Below are positions 14,860 to 21,779 of a DNA stretch of 28,820 nt, in pieces (position 1 is the stretch's first letter; the number at the start of each line of letters is the position of its first letter). The notes under the pieces are model-generated. The model worked only from the letters and a program-made list of their open reading frames with translations. It did no database searches and was not told the DNA's origin. A program made the translations under genes and the position numbers. Source of the DNA: an uncultured Clostridia bacterium (GTDB taxonomy: Bacteria > Bacillota > Clostridia > Christensenellales > Borkfalkiaceae); assembly GCA_934247855.1 (NCBI GenBank), contig CAKQKA010000004.1:1-28820 (forward strand), in the 5' to 3' direction.

Positions 14860-15468
14860 ATGGAACTAAAAGATATCGTTGCAAAAAACCTTGTTGAGCT
14901 GCGCAAAATATTTGGCTTTACTCAACTCGAAATTGCCGAAAAACTTAATTATTCCGATAAAGCGATAAGCAAATGGGAGCGCGGGGAGTCTTTGCCGGAC
15001 GTGGAAACGCTTAAAAAACTCGCCGATATCTACGGCGTAACCGTCGATTTTTTACTGACGGAAAACGTAGATATCAAGAAAAATCTTAACCGCCGCAAAC
15101 TCATCGCAGGGCAAAAAACGCTTATTTCCCTTCTCGCCACACTGCTCGTATGGATTATCGCCACCGTAACTTTTGCGGTGCTGTGCTGGTGCGGAGTGCC
15201 AACCACTGCGGCAACTTTCTCTTTTATAGTCGCACTGCCCGTAAGTTTTATCGTTCTTATCGTGTTCGACGCGATCTGGGGCAAGCCCTGGCTTAACCTT
15301 ATTTTCGTTTCCGGGCTTATATGGACCATTGCTCTTTGCGTATTTTTAACCTTAAGAACCGACACTGCATGGCTGTGCTTTATCGTGCCGATACCCCTGC
15401 AACTTGCGGTACTTTTCTGGTTCTTATTAAAAACCCTTAATCTCAGTTTAAAAAAGAAAAAACAATAA
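14860..15468 (+). CDS. Membrane-anchored XRE/HTH transcriptional regulator
   Basis: 202 residues from the ATG at 14860; an alternative ATG at 14854 directly abuts the -10 box and would probably not be in the transcript. No ribosome site precedes either. Residues about 5-58 are a HTH_3 (Cro/CI) domain with GFTQLEIAEKL and SDKAISKWERG. After a basic linker (NRRKLIAGQK) come about four membrane helices (from about residue 75 to 195) and a Lys-rich end. Such proteins tether a repressor to the membrane, where the helices may sense a stress or ligand. Palindromes upstream are likely its own operators. The target beyond itself is unknown; degV is the divergent neighbour. Confidence 0.85.
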   Translation: MELKDIVAKNLVELRKIFGFTQLEIAEKLNYSDKAISKWERGESLPDVETLKKLADIYGVTVDFLLTENVDIKKNLNRRKLIAGQKTLISLLATLLVWIIATVTFAVLCWCGVPTTAATFSFIVALPVSFIVLIVFDAIWGKPWLNLIFVSGLIWTIALCVFLTLRTDTAWLCFIVPIPLQLAVLFWFLLKTLNLSLKKKKQ

Positions 15469-15512
15469 AAAGCCGCCTATAAGTCGATTATCAAGCCTTT
15501 AGCGGCTTTTTT
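15468..15512 (+). terminator. Terminator of the XRE gene with a motif copy in its loop
   Basis: AAAAGCCGC (15468-15476) pairs with GCGGCTTTT (15502-15510) and T continues to 15512. A perfect CCTATAAGTCGATTATC (15476-15492) makes up most of the loop. Confidence 0.85.
15476..15492 (+). repeat. 17-bp motif, exact copy
   Basis: CCTATAAGTCGATTATC, in the loop of the XRE terminator. Confidence 0.85.
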
Positions 15513-15548
15513 ATTAGTTCGATAAACGAAAAGTTCAGGAGGAAAAAC

Positions 15549-16166
15549 GTGAAAAGACTTCTTATAGGAATATGCGGAGGCACGGGCAGCGGCAAAACCA
15601 CCCTTGCAAGCAAAATCTATAACGCGCTCGGAAAAGACAAGTGCCTTCTCATCAGTATGGACCGTTATTATAAAGACGACAATTCTTTGACTTTCGAGCA
15701 AAAGACAAAGCGGAATTACGACCACCCCGACGCGTTCGACAACGAATTATTACTTGAACATTTAAAAACGTTAAAGAGCGGCGGCAGCATAGACTGCCCG
15801 AATTATGATTTTTCCACACATTCGAGGTTAAAAGAATTTACGCACGAAGAAAGCAAGCAAGTAATCATTATCGAAGGCATTTTGCTGTTTGCCGATCCGC
15901 GCCTTACCGACCTTATGGACTACAAACTGTACGTGGATACCGACGCCGACGTGCGAATTTTAAGAAGAATACTGCGCGACGTTAAAGAGCGCGGAAGAAC
16001 GCTCGACTCGGTAGTAAATCAGTACCTTACCACCGTAAAACCCATGCACGAACGCTTTATAGAACCGTTTAAGCGCGTTGCCGATATCATCGTACCCGAG
16101 GGCGGTTATAATGAACCCGCTTTCGATATAATCGTAAGCACTTTGGTTTCAAAAATGGGGATATAG
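15549..16166 (+). CDS. udk: Uridine kinase
   Basis: 205 residues starting with GTG at 15549, after AGGAGG. The P-loop GGTGSGKT is at 10-17, followed by SMDRYYKDD, the NYDHPDAFD substrate segment and LRRILRDVKERGR, all standard for uridine kinase. It phosphorylates uridine and cytidine in pyrimidine salvage in the cytoplasm. No separate promoter is visible between the XRE terminator and this gene, so it may depend on readthrough. Its TAG stop lies inside a copy of the 17-bp motif. Confidence 0.95.
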   Translation: MKRLLIGICGGTGSGKTTLASKIYNALGKDKCLLISMDRYYKDDNSLTFEQKTKRNYDHPDAFDNELLLEHLKTLKSGGSIDCPNYDFSTHSRLKEFTHEESKQVIIIEGILLFADPRLTDLMDYKLYVDTDADVRILRRILRDVKERGRTLDSVVNQYLTTVKPMHERFIEPFKRVADIIVPEGGYNEPAFDIIVSTLVSKMGI

Positions 16167-16176
16167 GTCGATTATC
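16160..16176 (+). repeat. 17-bp motif overlapping the udk stop codon
   Basis: GATATAGGTCGATTATC differs from CCTATAGGTCGATTATC at the first two bases. The udk TAG (16164-16166) is part of it. Confidence 0.65.
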
Positions 16177-16342
16177 CGCACTTTCGCGCATACAACATAA
16201 TACAGTTTCCCACCAGACCGAAAAAATAGTTCCGATTAAATTCAAGGAATTATGCGCATAAAAACGTATTATAAACGTAAAACGACTTGCGCCCTTGCAA
16301 ACAAAATTTTTGCGGGAGCGCGGCAAAAAAGGAGATTGCGCT

Positions 16343-17686
16343 ATGAAAAAAATTTCACTGTTTATTCTATCTTTGATAATTTGTTTGTCGGCTTGTTTTT
16401 CGTTCGGTTGCGGCGCAGCGCCCTCGGGCGGAATGACGGCAGGCGACAAATATACCCCCGAAGGCGGTAAACCGTCCGGCGGCATCGGGGAAACCGCTGC
16501 ACCCGATGCAATACCGGGCGACCCTACCGCGGGCGAAGACAGCGGAAAAGACAGTTCGTCCGGCAACGAACAGGACGTTACCCTGCCCGCAGGGCAGCTG
16601 ACGGCAGGTGCACAAAACGACAACGACTACTACAGCGACTGGCTGAAACTTTTCTTTAAAGGTCAGAATGCTTCAGACAGCGGCAAATTCGCAGACAAAA
16701 TCGGATATTTCGACTTATATTCGTTAGACCGCGTTAAAGTAACGGTAAAAAGCGGCGAAAAACCGGTTGAACAAGCATACGTCAGCTGCATATCGGACGA
16801 TCAAAAAGTCTTATTCAACGCGATGACCGACGCAAACGGCGTAGCGTATCTGTTTCCGAACAGCGAAAGCGGAAAAATCGTAGTCGAACTGACCGACCAG
16901 AACTTATCGGTAAAGAAAACCGTTGATTTTAACGCGGATAACCGCGACCTTACTATCGACATAGAAAAAGACGCTCCCGCAAAAAACAATCTGATACAGC
17001 TTATGTTCGTAGTGGACGCGACCGGTTCAATGGGCGACGAGATGAACTATCTTACAGCCGAACTCGGCGATGTCATCAAACGCATAGTTAAAAACAACGG
17101 CGTAAAGATAGACCTCGGCTTTTTGTTCTACCGCGACGACTGCGACAGCCAGAAATTCTTTGACGTACCGTTTAAAGACGTTACCGAAGAGGTAAACTAC
17201 CGCGAAATGCAGAATATTCTTGCCAAACAGCGCGCCGAAGGCGGCGGAGATTATCCCGAAGCGCTTGACGAAGCAATGCTTATGGCAGTAAACAGGAACT
17301 GGGCGGCAAACGCCACGAAAATCATCTTCAACGTGCTCGACGCCCCCTGTCATGAGGAAAGCGAGAATATCAAAAACTATTCGTCTGCGGTAAACGCGGC
17401 GGCGGCAAAGGGAATCAGAATCTGCCCCGTTATGGCAAGCGGCGCGAATATGCTCACCGAGTATCTCGTTCGTCAAGCCGCAATACTGACGGGCGGAACG
17501 TTCACGTTTATCACAGACGATTCGGGCATAGGCGGTTCGCATTACGATCCCGATTTGCCCAACGTGGTCATCGAAAGACTTAACGACCTGCTTGTAAGGC
17601 TTGTCGAAGGCTATTACACGGGCACTTTTGCAAAACCCGTGTACTGGAAAGACGCAATCAGAAACGAGCTTAACGGTAACGGCTGA
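16343..17686 (+). CDS. von Willebrand factor A-domain lipoprotein
   Basis: 447 residues; the ATG at 16343 follows AAAGGAGA. The signal peptide ends in the lipobox LSAC (Cys18). A Gly, Pro and Ser-rich linker runs to about 90. Residues about 128-207 resemble a small Ig-like or carboxypeptidase-regulatory fold (VKVTVKSGEKPVEQAYVS). The vWA domain follows from about 218, with the MIDAS metal motif DATGS (225-229), where DxSxS is more usual. It would sit on the outer face of the membrane and bind a protein partner through a divalent metal. The partner may be the membrane protein encoded next, but that is inference from position only. Confidence 0.85.
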   Translation: MKKISLFILSLIICLSACFSFGCGAAPSGGMTAGDKYTPEGGKPSGGIGETAAPDAIPGDPTAGEDSGKDSSSGNEQDVTLPAGQLTAGAQNDNDYYSDWLKLFFKGQNASDSGKFADKIGYFDLYSLDRVKVTVKSGEKPVEQAYVSCISDDQKVLFNAMTDANGVAYLFPNSESGKIVVELTDQNLSVKKTVDFNADNRDLTIDIEKDAPAKNNLIQLMFVVDATGSMGDEMNYLTAELGDVIKRIVKNNGVKIDLGFLFYRDDCDSQKFFDVPFKDVTEEVNYREMQNILAKQRAEGGGDYPEALDEAMLMAVNRNWAANATKIIFNVLDAPCHEESENIKNYSSAVNAAAAKGIRICPVMASGANMLTEYLVRQAAILTGGTFTFITDDSGIGGSHYDPDLPNVVIERLNDLLVRLVEGYYTGTFAKPVYWKDAIRNELNGNG

Positions 17687-17748
17687 AACACTTAACCGCA
17701 AAAAGCCGACAAATAACACACTCGGCGTTAATTTCGCCCGCAAAAAAA

Positions 17749-17775
17749 GCGCGGAACCCGCGCCGAATTCTTTTT
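17749..17775 (+). terminator. Weak terminator-like hairpin after the vWA gene
   Basis: GCGCGG and CCGCGC pair around AAC, preceded by an A-run and followed, after six bases, by CTTTTT. It ends five bases before the next start codon, so it might also act on expression of that gene. Confidence 0.4.
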
Positions 17776-17780
17776 ATCGT

Positions 17781-18665
17781 ATGAAAAATAAAATTTATTT
17801 AAAACCAATACTCGCCGTGGTTTGCTGCATGCTTGTTCTCTTTGCGATTGCGCCGACCGCAACTTTTAACGCAAACGCAGACACAGGTCCGAAATGGTTC
17901 GTAGATATAACTTTTAAAAACCTGCCCGACGGCGAATGTTATGCGACGCTGCTTTCAAAAACCGAAAGCACCGGTCCGCACAGCGCAAACCACTCGCCTT
18001 ATGAATCCGATAATGCGTCTTACTCTCAAAGCGACAAGGAAATCGACAAAAAGTTTTCTACCTACGAAGATAAAGACGGATACTACTATTTGCACTATTT
18101 TAAAAAGGTGGACGACAAAACGCCTTTCAGATGGGGTTACTACCCGCCTCGCGATTTTAAAATTCTCATTTATTCAAAAACGCAGGATAAATTCATCGAA
18201 AACGACGAGATTTTAGGGCGTTACGCCTTTTCCACCTATTACACCACCGACTTATCGACAGGCAAAACGTTTAAATCATACGATTATTTTTCAGAAATCT
18301 TAGGGCTTGTTATAAGAATTTTGCTTACAATCGGCATAGAAATCGGCATAGCTTTACTGTTTAAATACCGCGGCGCAAAACTTACGCTTATAATAATTAC
18401 CAATGTAGTAACGCAGCTGATTTTAAACATCGGTCTGAACATTACAAACTTTTACTCGGGGCCGCTAGCAATGACGCTTATGTATATCGGCTGGGAAGCG
18501 ATCGTATTCATCGTGGAAGCAGTCGTCTATTCGGTCGGCATAAGGATCATTGAAAACAATGCCGGCGAAACGCATAGAAAATGGTTTATCCCGATTTTAT
18601 ATGCGCTTGCGGCAAATTTAATGTCGTTCATCCTCGGCGGACTGCTGATCGCCCTCCTTTTTTAA
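17781..18665 (+). CDS. Membrane protein of unknown function with an extracellular N-terminal domain
   Basis: 294 residues from the ATG at 17781, chosen because a clear signal peptide begins there (KNKIYLKPILAVVCCMLVLF, cleavage near ANADTG). No good ribosome site precedes it. A polar domain of about 140 residues follows (DITFKNLPDGECYATLLSK; many Tyr and Asp). Four hydrophobic helices then occupy about 175-294 and end in LLIALLF. I do not recognise a family. A topology of outside domain plus four-helix membrane part fits a sensor or a small membrane-complex subunit. It lies 94 bases after the vWA lipoprotein gene. Confidence 0.7.
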   Translation: MKNKIYLKPILAVVCCMLVLFAIAPTATFNANADTGPKWFVDITFKNLPDGECYATLLSKTESTGPHSANHSPYESDNASYSQSDKEIDKKFSTYEDKDGYYYLHYFKKVDDKTPFRWGYYPPRDFKILIYSKTQDKFIENDEILGRYAFSTYYTTDLSTGKTFKSYDYFSEILGLVIRILLTIGIEIGIALLFKYRGAKLTLIIITNVVTQLILNIGLNITNFYSGPLAMTLMYIGWEAIVFIVEAVVYSVGIRIIENNAGETHRKWFIPILYALAANLMSFILGGLLIALLF

Positions 18666-18674
18666 ATCGACCGA

Positions 18675-18881
18675 TTATTTCTTTATAATTTTATAACCGC
18701 AGGCGCTTAACAGCCAATACGCGTCATCGAGCAACCGATAGTCGTATTTGATGACGTCCTTATCGACCTCGGGACAATTATCGCGCGCGGCAATCATTTT
18801 TCTGAACTCGACAAGCCCGTCGAAAGTCGTCAGATTGCCGTGGTGCCTTAATTTGCCGTCCGAATTACATCCGGCAATACA
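18675..18881 (-). pseudogene. Gene remnant or short unrecognised gene without a clear start
   Basis: On the minus strand a 68-codon frame ends with TAA at 18675. It uses the codons typical of real genes here and reads as a plausible protein end (GNLTTFDGLVEFRKMIAA, YDYRLLDDAYWLLSACGYK). No ATG, GTG or TTG with a ribosome site opens it; the first ATG is in the middle, in FRKM. It begins inside the asnS terminator. It is most likely the 3' end of a gene lost by deletion. A short gene with an unusual start is the alternative. Confidence 0.4.
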
Positions 18882-18882
18882 T

Positions 18883-18919
18883 AAAAGCGGCGAGACTCTT
18901 TTACCGAGCCTCGCCGCTT
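18883..18919 (-). terminator. asnS terminator
   Basis: On the minus strand AAGCGGCGAG pairs with CTCGCCGCTT across a 15-base loop and TTTTAT follows. It starts 23 bases after the asnS stop. Confidence 0.75.
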
Positions 18920-18941
18920 ATTACGTTATAATATCTTTGTA

Positions 18942-20318
18942 TCATCTTAATTCTTTTGATGTTCTGGGATAGAGAAGAACGTCGCGAATGTTTGACATAC
19001 CCGTCACATACATGACCATACGATCGAACCCGATACCGAATCCGCTGTGCGGAACCGAACCGAATTTTCTTAAATCAAGGTACTGACGATAAGCTGAAAT
19101 ATCCATATGGCGCACTTCCATTGCCTGAATGAGTTTATCGTAGTCGGCTTCACGCTCACTGCATCCTACGATTTCGCCGATTCCGGGAACAAGCAGATCG
19201 GTTGCCGCAACCGTCTTTCCGTCAGGATTTTGCTTCATATAAAAAGACTTGATATCCTTAGGATAGTTGATAACGAATACCGGTTTTTTGAAAACCTTTT
19301 CGGTAATATATCTTTCGTGTTCGGACTGCAACTCGCTGCCCCACTCGGGCGCATATTCGAACGTTACGTCCTTTGCGTTTTTAAGAATCTCGATAGCCTC
19401 GGTATATTCAAGAATTTTAAACTCGGAATTTACAAGCAGTTTAAGTTTATCGGTAAGACCTTTTTCATAGAAATTCTCGAAAAACGCAATCTCTGTCGCG
19501 CAATTTTTAAGCACATAGTCAACAATGAATTTAACGTATTCTTCAACGATTTCGATAATATCGGGCAATTCGGCAAACGCAACCTCGGGTTCCACCTGCC
19601 AGAACTCCGCAGCATGACGCGACGTGTTCGAGTTTTCTGCACGGAATACAGGTCCGAAAGTGTAAATTTTACCGAGAGCCATAGCGGCGGTTTCCCCCTC
19701 TAACTGCCCGGAAACGGTAAGATACGCCTGACGACCAAAAAAGTCGGTCGCGTAGTACTCTTCTTCGGTTTTAGCGGTATCGTTCCATTTTTTGGTGGTA
19801 ACTCTGAAAACCTCGCCCGCGCCTTCGCAGTCGCTGCCTGTTATAAGAGGCGTGTGAACATAAGTGAAATTGTGGCTTTGGAAATATAAATGCGAAGCAA
19901 ACGCCAGAGCCGACCTCACTCTCTGAACATTGACGAAAGTATTCGTTCTGACGCGCAGATGCGGCATTGTACGCAAAAATTCAAGCGTGTGGCGCTTCTT
20001 TTGCAGAGGGTAATCCGCAGGACATTCGCCCAGAATCTGATACGATTCAAGCTGAAGTTCGCAAACGTTTTTTCCGGATTCGACAAGTTTACCAACGAAT
20101 TTTACGCCCGTCCCCACAGGAAAATTGAGCGTTTCGGCGGCAAATTTATCTTTATCTATAACGATTTGCAGATTTTTGCAAGTCGTTCCGTCGTTAAGTT
20201 CTACAAACGCAACGTTCTTTGAATCTCTCGACGTTCTTACCCACCCGCAAACGGTGATCGACTGACCGACAAACTTCGTCGGCTCGGCAAATATCAGCTT
20301 AATATCGGTATGTTTCAT
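18942..20318 (-). CDS. asnS: Asparagine--tRNA ligase
   Basis: 458 residues from the ATG at 20318, with AAGGTG upstream. An N-terminal OB-fold anticodon domain (about 1-110, VCGWVRTSRDSKN) precedes a class II catalytic core. Motif 2 is FRAENSNTSRHAAEFWQ and motif 3 is GFGIGFDRMVMY. The SNTSRHAAEFW segment and the ASGxxE-less small-residue pattern fit AsnRS rather than AspRS. It charges tRNA-Asn in the cytoplasm. It is monocistronic, with its own promoter and terminator. A six-base hairpin (GGCGAT/ATCGCC) stands just before its ribosome site. Confidence 0.95.
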   Translation of the reverse strand: MKHTDIKLIFAEPTKFVGQSITVCGWVRTSRDSKNVAFVELNDGTTCKNLQIVIDKDKFAAETLNFPVGTGVKFVGKLVESGKNVCELQLESYQILGECPADYPLQKKRHTLEFLRTMPHLRVRTNTFVNVQRVRSALAFASHLYFQSHNFTYVHTPLITGSDCEGAGEVFRVTTKKWNDTAKTEEEYYATDFFGRQAYLTVSGQLEGETAAMALGKIYTFGPVFRAENSNTSRHAAEFWQVEPEVAFAELPDIIEIVEEYVKFIVDYVLKNCATEIAFFENFYEKGLTDKLKLLVNSEFKILEYTEAIEILKNAKDVTFEYAPEWGSELQSEHERYITEKVFKKPVFVINYPKDIKSFYMKQNPDGKTVAATDLLVPGIGEIVGCSEREADYDKLIQAMEVRHMDISAYRQYLDLRKFGSVPHSGFGIGFDRMVMYVTGMSNIRDVLLYPRTSKELR

Positions 20319-20384
20319 ATTGCACCTTCCAATCGGCGATATAAACCAAATCGCCGCAAAAGTTAAATCTTTTGCTTTTTCTTT

Positions 20385-20413
20385 ATAGTATATCTTACGC
20401 GCGATTTTGTCAA
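20385..20413 (-). promoter_or_regulatory. Promoter of asnS
   Basis: TTGACA (20408-20413) and TACTAT (20385-20390) are 17 bases apart on the minus strand, 67 bases before the start codon. Confidence 0.75.
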
Positions 20414-20437
20414 GAATTTTGCGCATTTATCGTTCAA

Positions 20438-20546
20438 TCGACTAAAAAATGCATGTTTTTATTTTTTTTAAGTAAAAAAGCAATTAGAACCGCTTACATC
20501 GACTATGTATTCAATATTTTTATTTTTGCCAAGTAAAAAAAAGCCG
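20438..20546. repeat. Two imperfect direct repeats, AT-rich
   Basis: Two units of about 43 bases (20438-20480 and 20504-20546) begin with TCGACTA and end with TTTTTATTTTT...AAGTAAAAAA. They lie between the asnS promoter and the repeat block. Function is not evident. Confidence 0.45.
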
Positions 20547-20602
20547 CATTGCCTTTCGCACCTTTTTATTTCTTTCTAAGCATATTTATTGACAGAAACT
20601 AT

Positions 20603-20646
20603 AAAAAAAACGACTTAAGAAGCAACAAAAATCCGCCTATAAGTCG
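20603..20646 (-). terminator. Terminator formed with a motif copy
   Basis: On the minus strand CGACTTA (from the 17-bp motif) pairs with TAAGTCG across a 22-base loop, followed by TTTTTTTT. It is the first good terminator downstream of iscU, some 700 bases away beyond the repeats. Confidence 0.6.
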
Positions 20647-20652
20647 ATTATC
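20636..20652 (+). repeat. 17-bp motif, exact copy
   Basis: CCTATAAGTCGATTATC, identical to the copy at 15476-15492, and supplying one arm of the terminator at 20603-20646. Confidence 0.85.
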
Positions 20653-20778
20653 GCAACATTTACTTCTTCAACCGAGCACATCTGCCTCACCTTGCGACCG
20701 AATCCTTCGTAAGCTCGTTTTGCGAGTAAGATTTAGAATACCAAAGTTTATTTTGTCTCGCCACACATGCTTTACACC

Positions 20779-20940
20779 GTCATGTTGAGCGGAACGCAGT
20801 GTAGTCGAAACACCTGGGCGCGTATGCGCCGCAAGAAAGCCGTCTTCCCATGAAGCAAGTTCATAATTTGAATATGTTCGTTATGCGCCTTGCGGCTAGA
20901 TCCTTCGCACGCCGAGTTTATAAGCACGTCTCAGGATGAC
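20779..20940. repeat. Imperfect palindromic repeat, family P160, copy 2
   Basis: GTCATGTTGAG at the left and CTCAGGATGAC at the right end. It aligns with 3531-3687 along its length, most strongly in the last 55 bases (GGCTAGATCCTTCGCACGCC and onward). The middle has diverged. Confidence 0.8.
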
Positions 20941-20950
20941 GATTACTTAA

Positions 20951-21205
20951 TTTTAGGGCTTAGATACGAGCAGTGCAAGGCTCGCGAAGGGCAAAATATT
21001 TGCGGTATAAATACAAGCATTGCAAGGCTCGCCGAGTGACAAGGACATAATTGACCTTTAAGGTCATCATGGTCTTGGAACGATGGCAGTTAACGCAGCA
21101 ATGCGAAGTAGATATGCCGCAAAAGGTTGAGATAGACCTATATGGTCATCGAAGTCTTTTGCCTGAAGCAGTAACGCAGCAATGCGACGTAGATAAGTCC
21201 TAAAA
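20951..21205 (+). repeat. Structured element S125, copy B (interrupted)
   Basis: The closing stem pairs TTTTAGGGCTTA (20951-20962) with TAAGTCCTAAAA (21194-21205), with one G-T. The long arm pairs GGCAAAA (20990-20996) with TTTTGCC (21157-21163), continuing as GACC-TATAT-GGTC. Another full S125 copy sits in the left side of this arm. Removing 20997-21124 restores an element of about 127 bases. Near its 3' end CGCA-GCAA-TGCG forms a small GNRA-loop hairpin. Confidence 0.7.
20999..21123 (+). repeat. Structured element S125, copy C (nested inside copy B)
   Basis: The closing stem pairs TTTGCGGTAT (20999-21008) with ATGCCGCAAA (21114-21123). Its arm bases differ completely from the AGGGCTTA arm of the other copies, yet pairing is kept. 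The internal hairpin pairs CAAG..GACC with GGTC..CTTG. A CGCA-GCAA-TGCG hairpin is present. The insertion is flanked by GCAAAA on both sides (20991-20996 and 21119-21124), which may be a target duplication. Confidence 0.7.
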
Positions 21206-21230
21206 ACAAGGCTCGCAAAATTCTTTTCTA

Positions 21231-21362
21231 AAGCTTAGGGCTTAGATACGAGCATGACAAGGCTCGCATTGCCCGAAAGGATACAATAGACCTTGTCGGT
21301 CATTGTAGTCTTGCGGGCAATGCAGAAACAAAGTCAGGCGACGTAGATAAGCCCTAAGCTTC
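21231..21362 (+). repeat. Structured element S125, copy D, at the iscU 3' end
   Basis: A perfect 14-base inverted repeat, AAGCTTAGGGCTTA and TAAGCCCTAAGCTT, closes the element. Inside, CGAGC pairs with GCTCG, and TTGCCCGAAAG pairs with CTTGCGGGCAA around the ACAATaGACC/GGTCATTGT hairpin. The right arm overlaps the last codons and the stop of iscU. AAGCTT on both sides could be a six-base target duplication, though it is also a palindrome. Confidence 0.8.
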
Positions 21363-21728
21363 GGGGTGACGAGACCGATAGTCTTCTATCGCTTTTTTTA
21401 TTGCTTCTTCTGCAAGAACAGAACAGTGAATTTTCTGAGGCGGGAGTTCGCCGAGAACTTCGATAACTTTTGCGTTGGTTACCTTTAAAGCTTCGTCAAG
21501 CGTCATACCGATAATCATTTGCGTTGCTGTAGAACTTGTAGCGACGGCAGCGGCGCAACCGAAAGTTTTAAATTTGGCGTCTGCAATCTTTCCGTCTTTA
21601 ACTTTAATGGTGATCTGCATGATATCGCCGCAAACGGCATTACCTACCGTACCGATACCGTCATAATTTTCTATTTCGCCCACATTCTTGGGGTGCTGGA
21701 ATGCTTCCATTACTTTTTCGTTATACAT
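21354..21728 (-). CDS. iscU: Iron-sulfur cluster scaffold IscU/NifU-like
   Basis: 124 residues; the ATG follows GGAGA. It is a NifU_N/IscU scaffold with the cluster ligands C33 (NAVCGD, with D35), C58 (FGCAAA) and H101-C102 (KIHCSV). It receives sulfur from IscS and iron from the cell to build [2Fe-2S] and [4Fe-4S] clusters. It is the last gene of iscR-iscS-iscU, 51 bases after iscS. The usual LPPxK HscA site appears as LPPQK. Its final codons and stop are supplied by the inverted repeat of S125 copy D, so the original 3' end may have been replaced. Confidence 0.95.
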   Translation of the reverse strand: MYNEKVMEAFQHPKNVGEIENYDGIGTVGNAVCGDIMQITIKVKDGKIADAKFKTFGCAAAVATSSTATQMIIGMTLDEALKVTNAKVIEVLGELPPQKIHCSVLAEEAIKKAIEDYRSRHPEA

Positions 21729-21761
21729 ATTATATCTCCGTAAAAATTATATTTAATAGCC

Positions 21762-21778
21762 GATAACGGACTTATAGG
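21762..21778 (-). repeat. 17-bp motif between iscS and iscU
   Basis: GATAACGGACTTATAGG on the plus strand, two mismatches from consensus, immediately after the iscS stop. Confidence 0.6.
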
Positions 21779-21779
21779 C

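Noticed and set aside
20951..21362. Integron attC sites or a CRISPR array
   Set aside because: The S125 copies are palindromic, but the attC core ends (GTTRRRY type) are absent. There are no regular short repeats with unique spacers and no integrase or cas gene.
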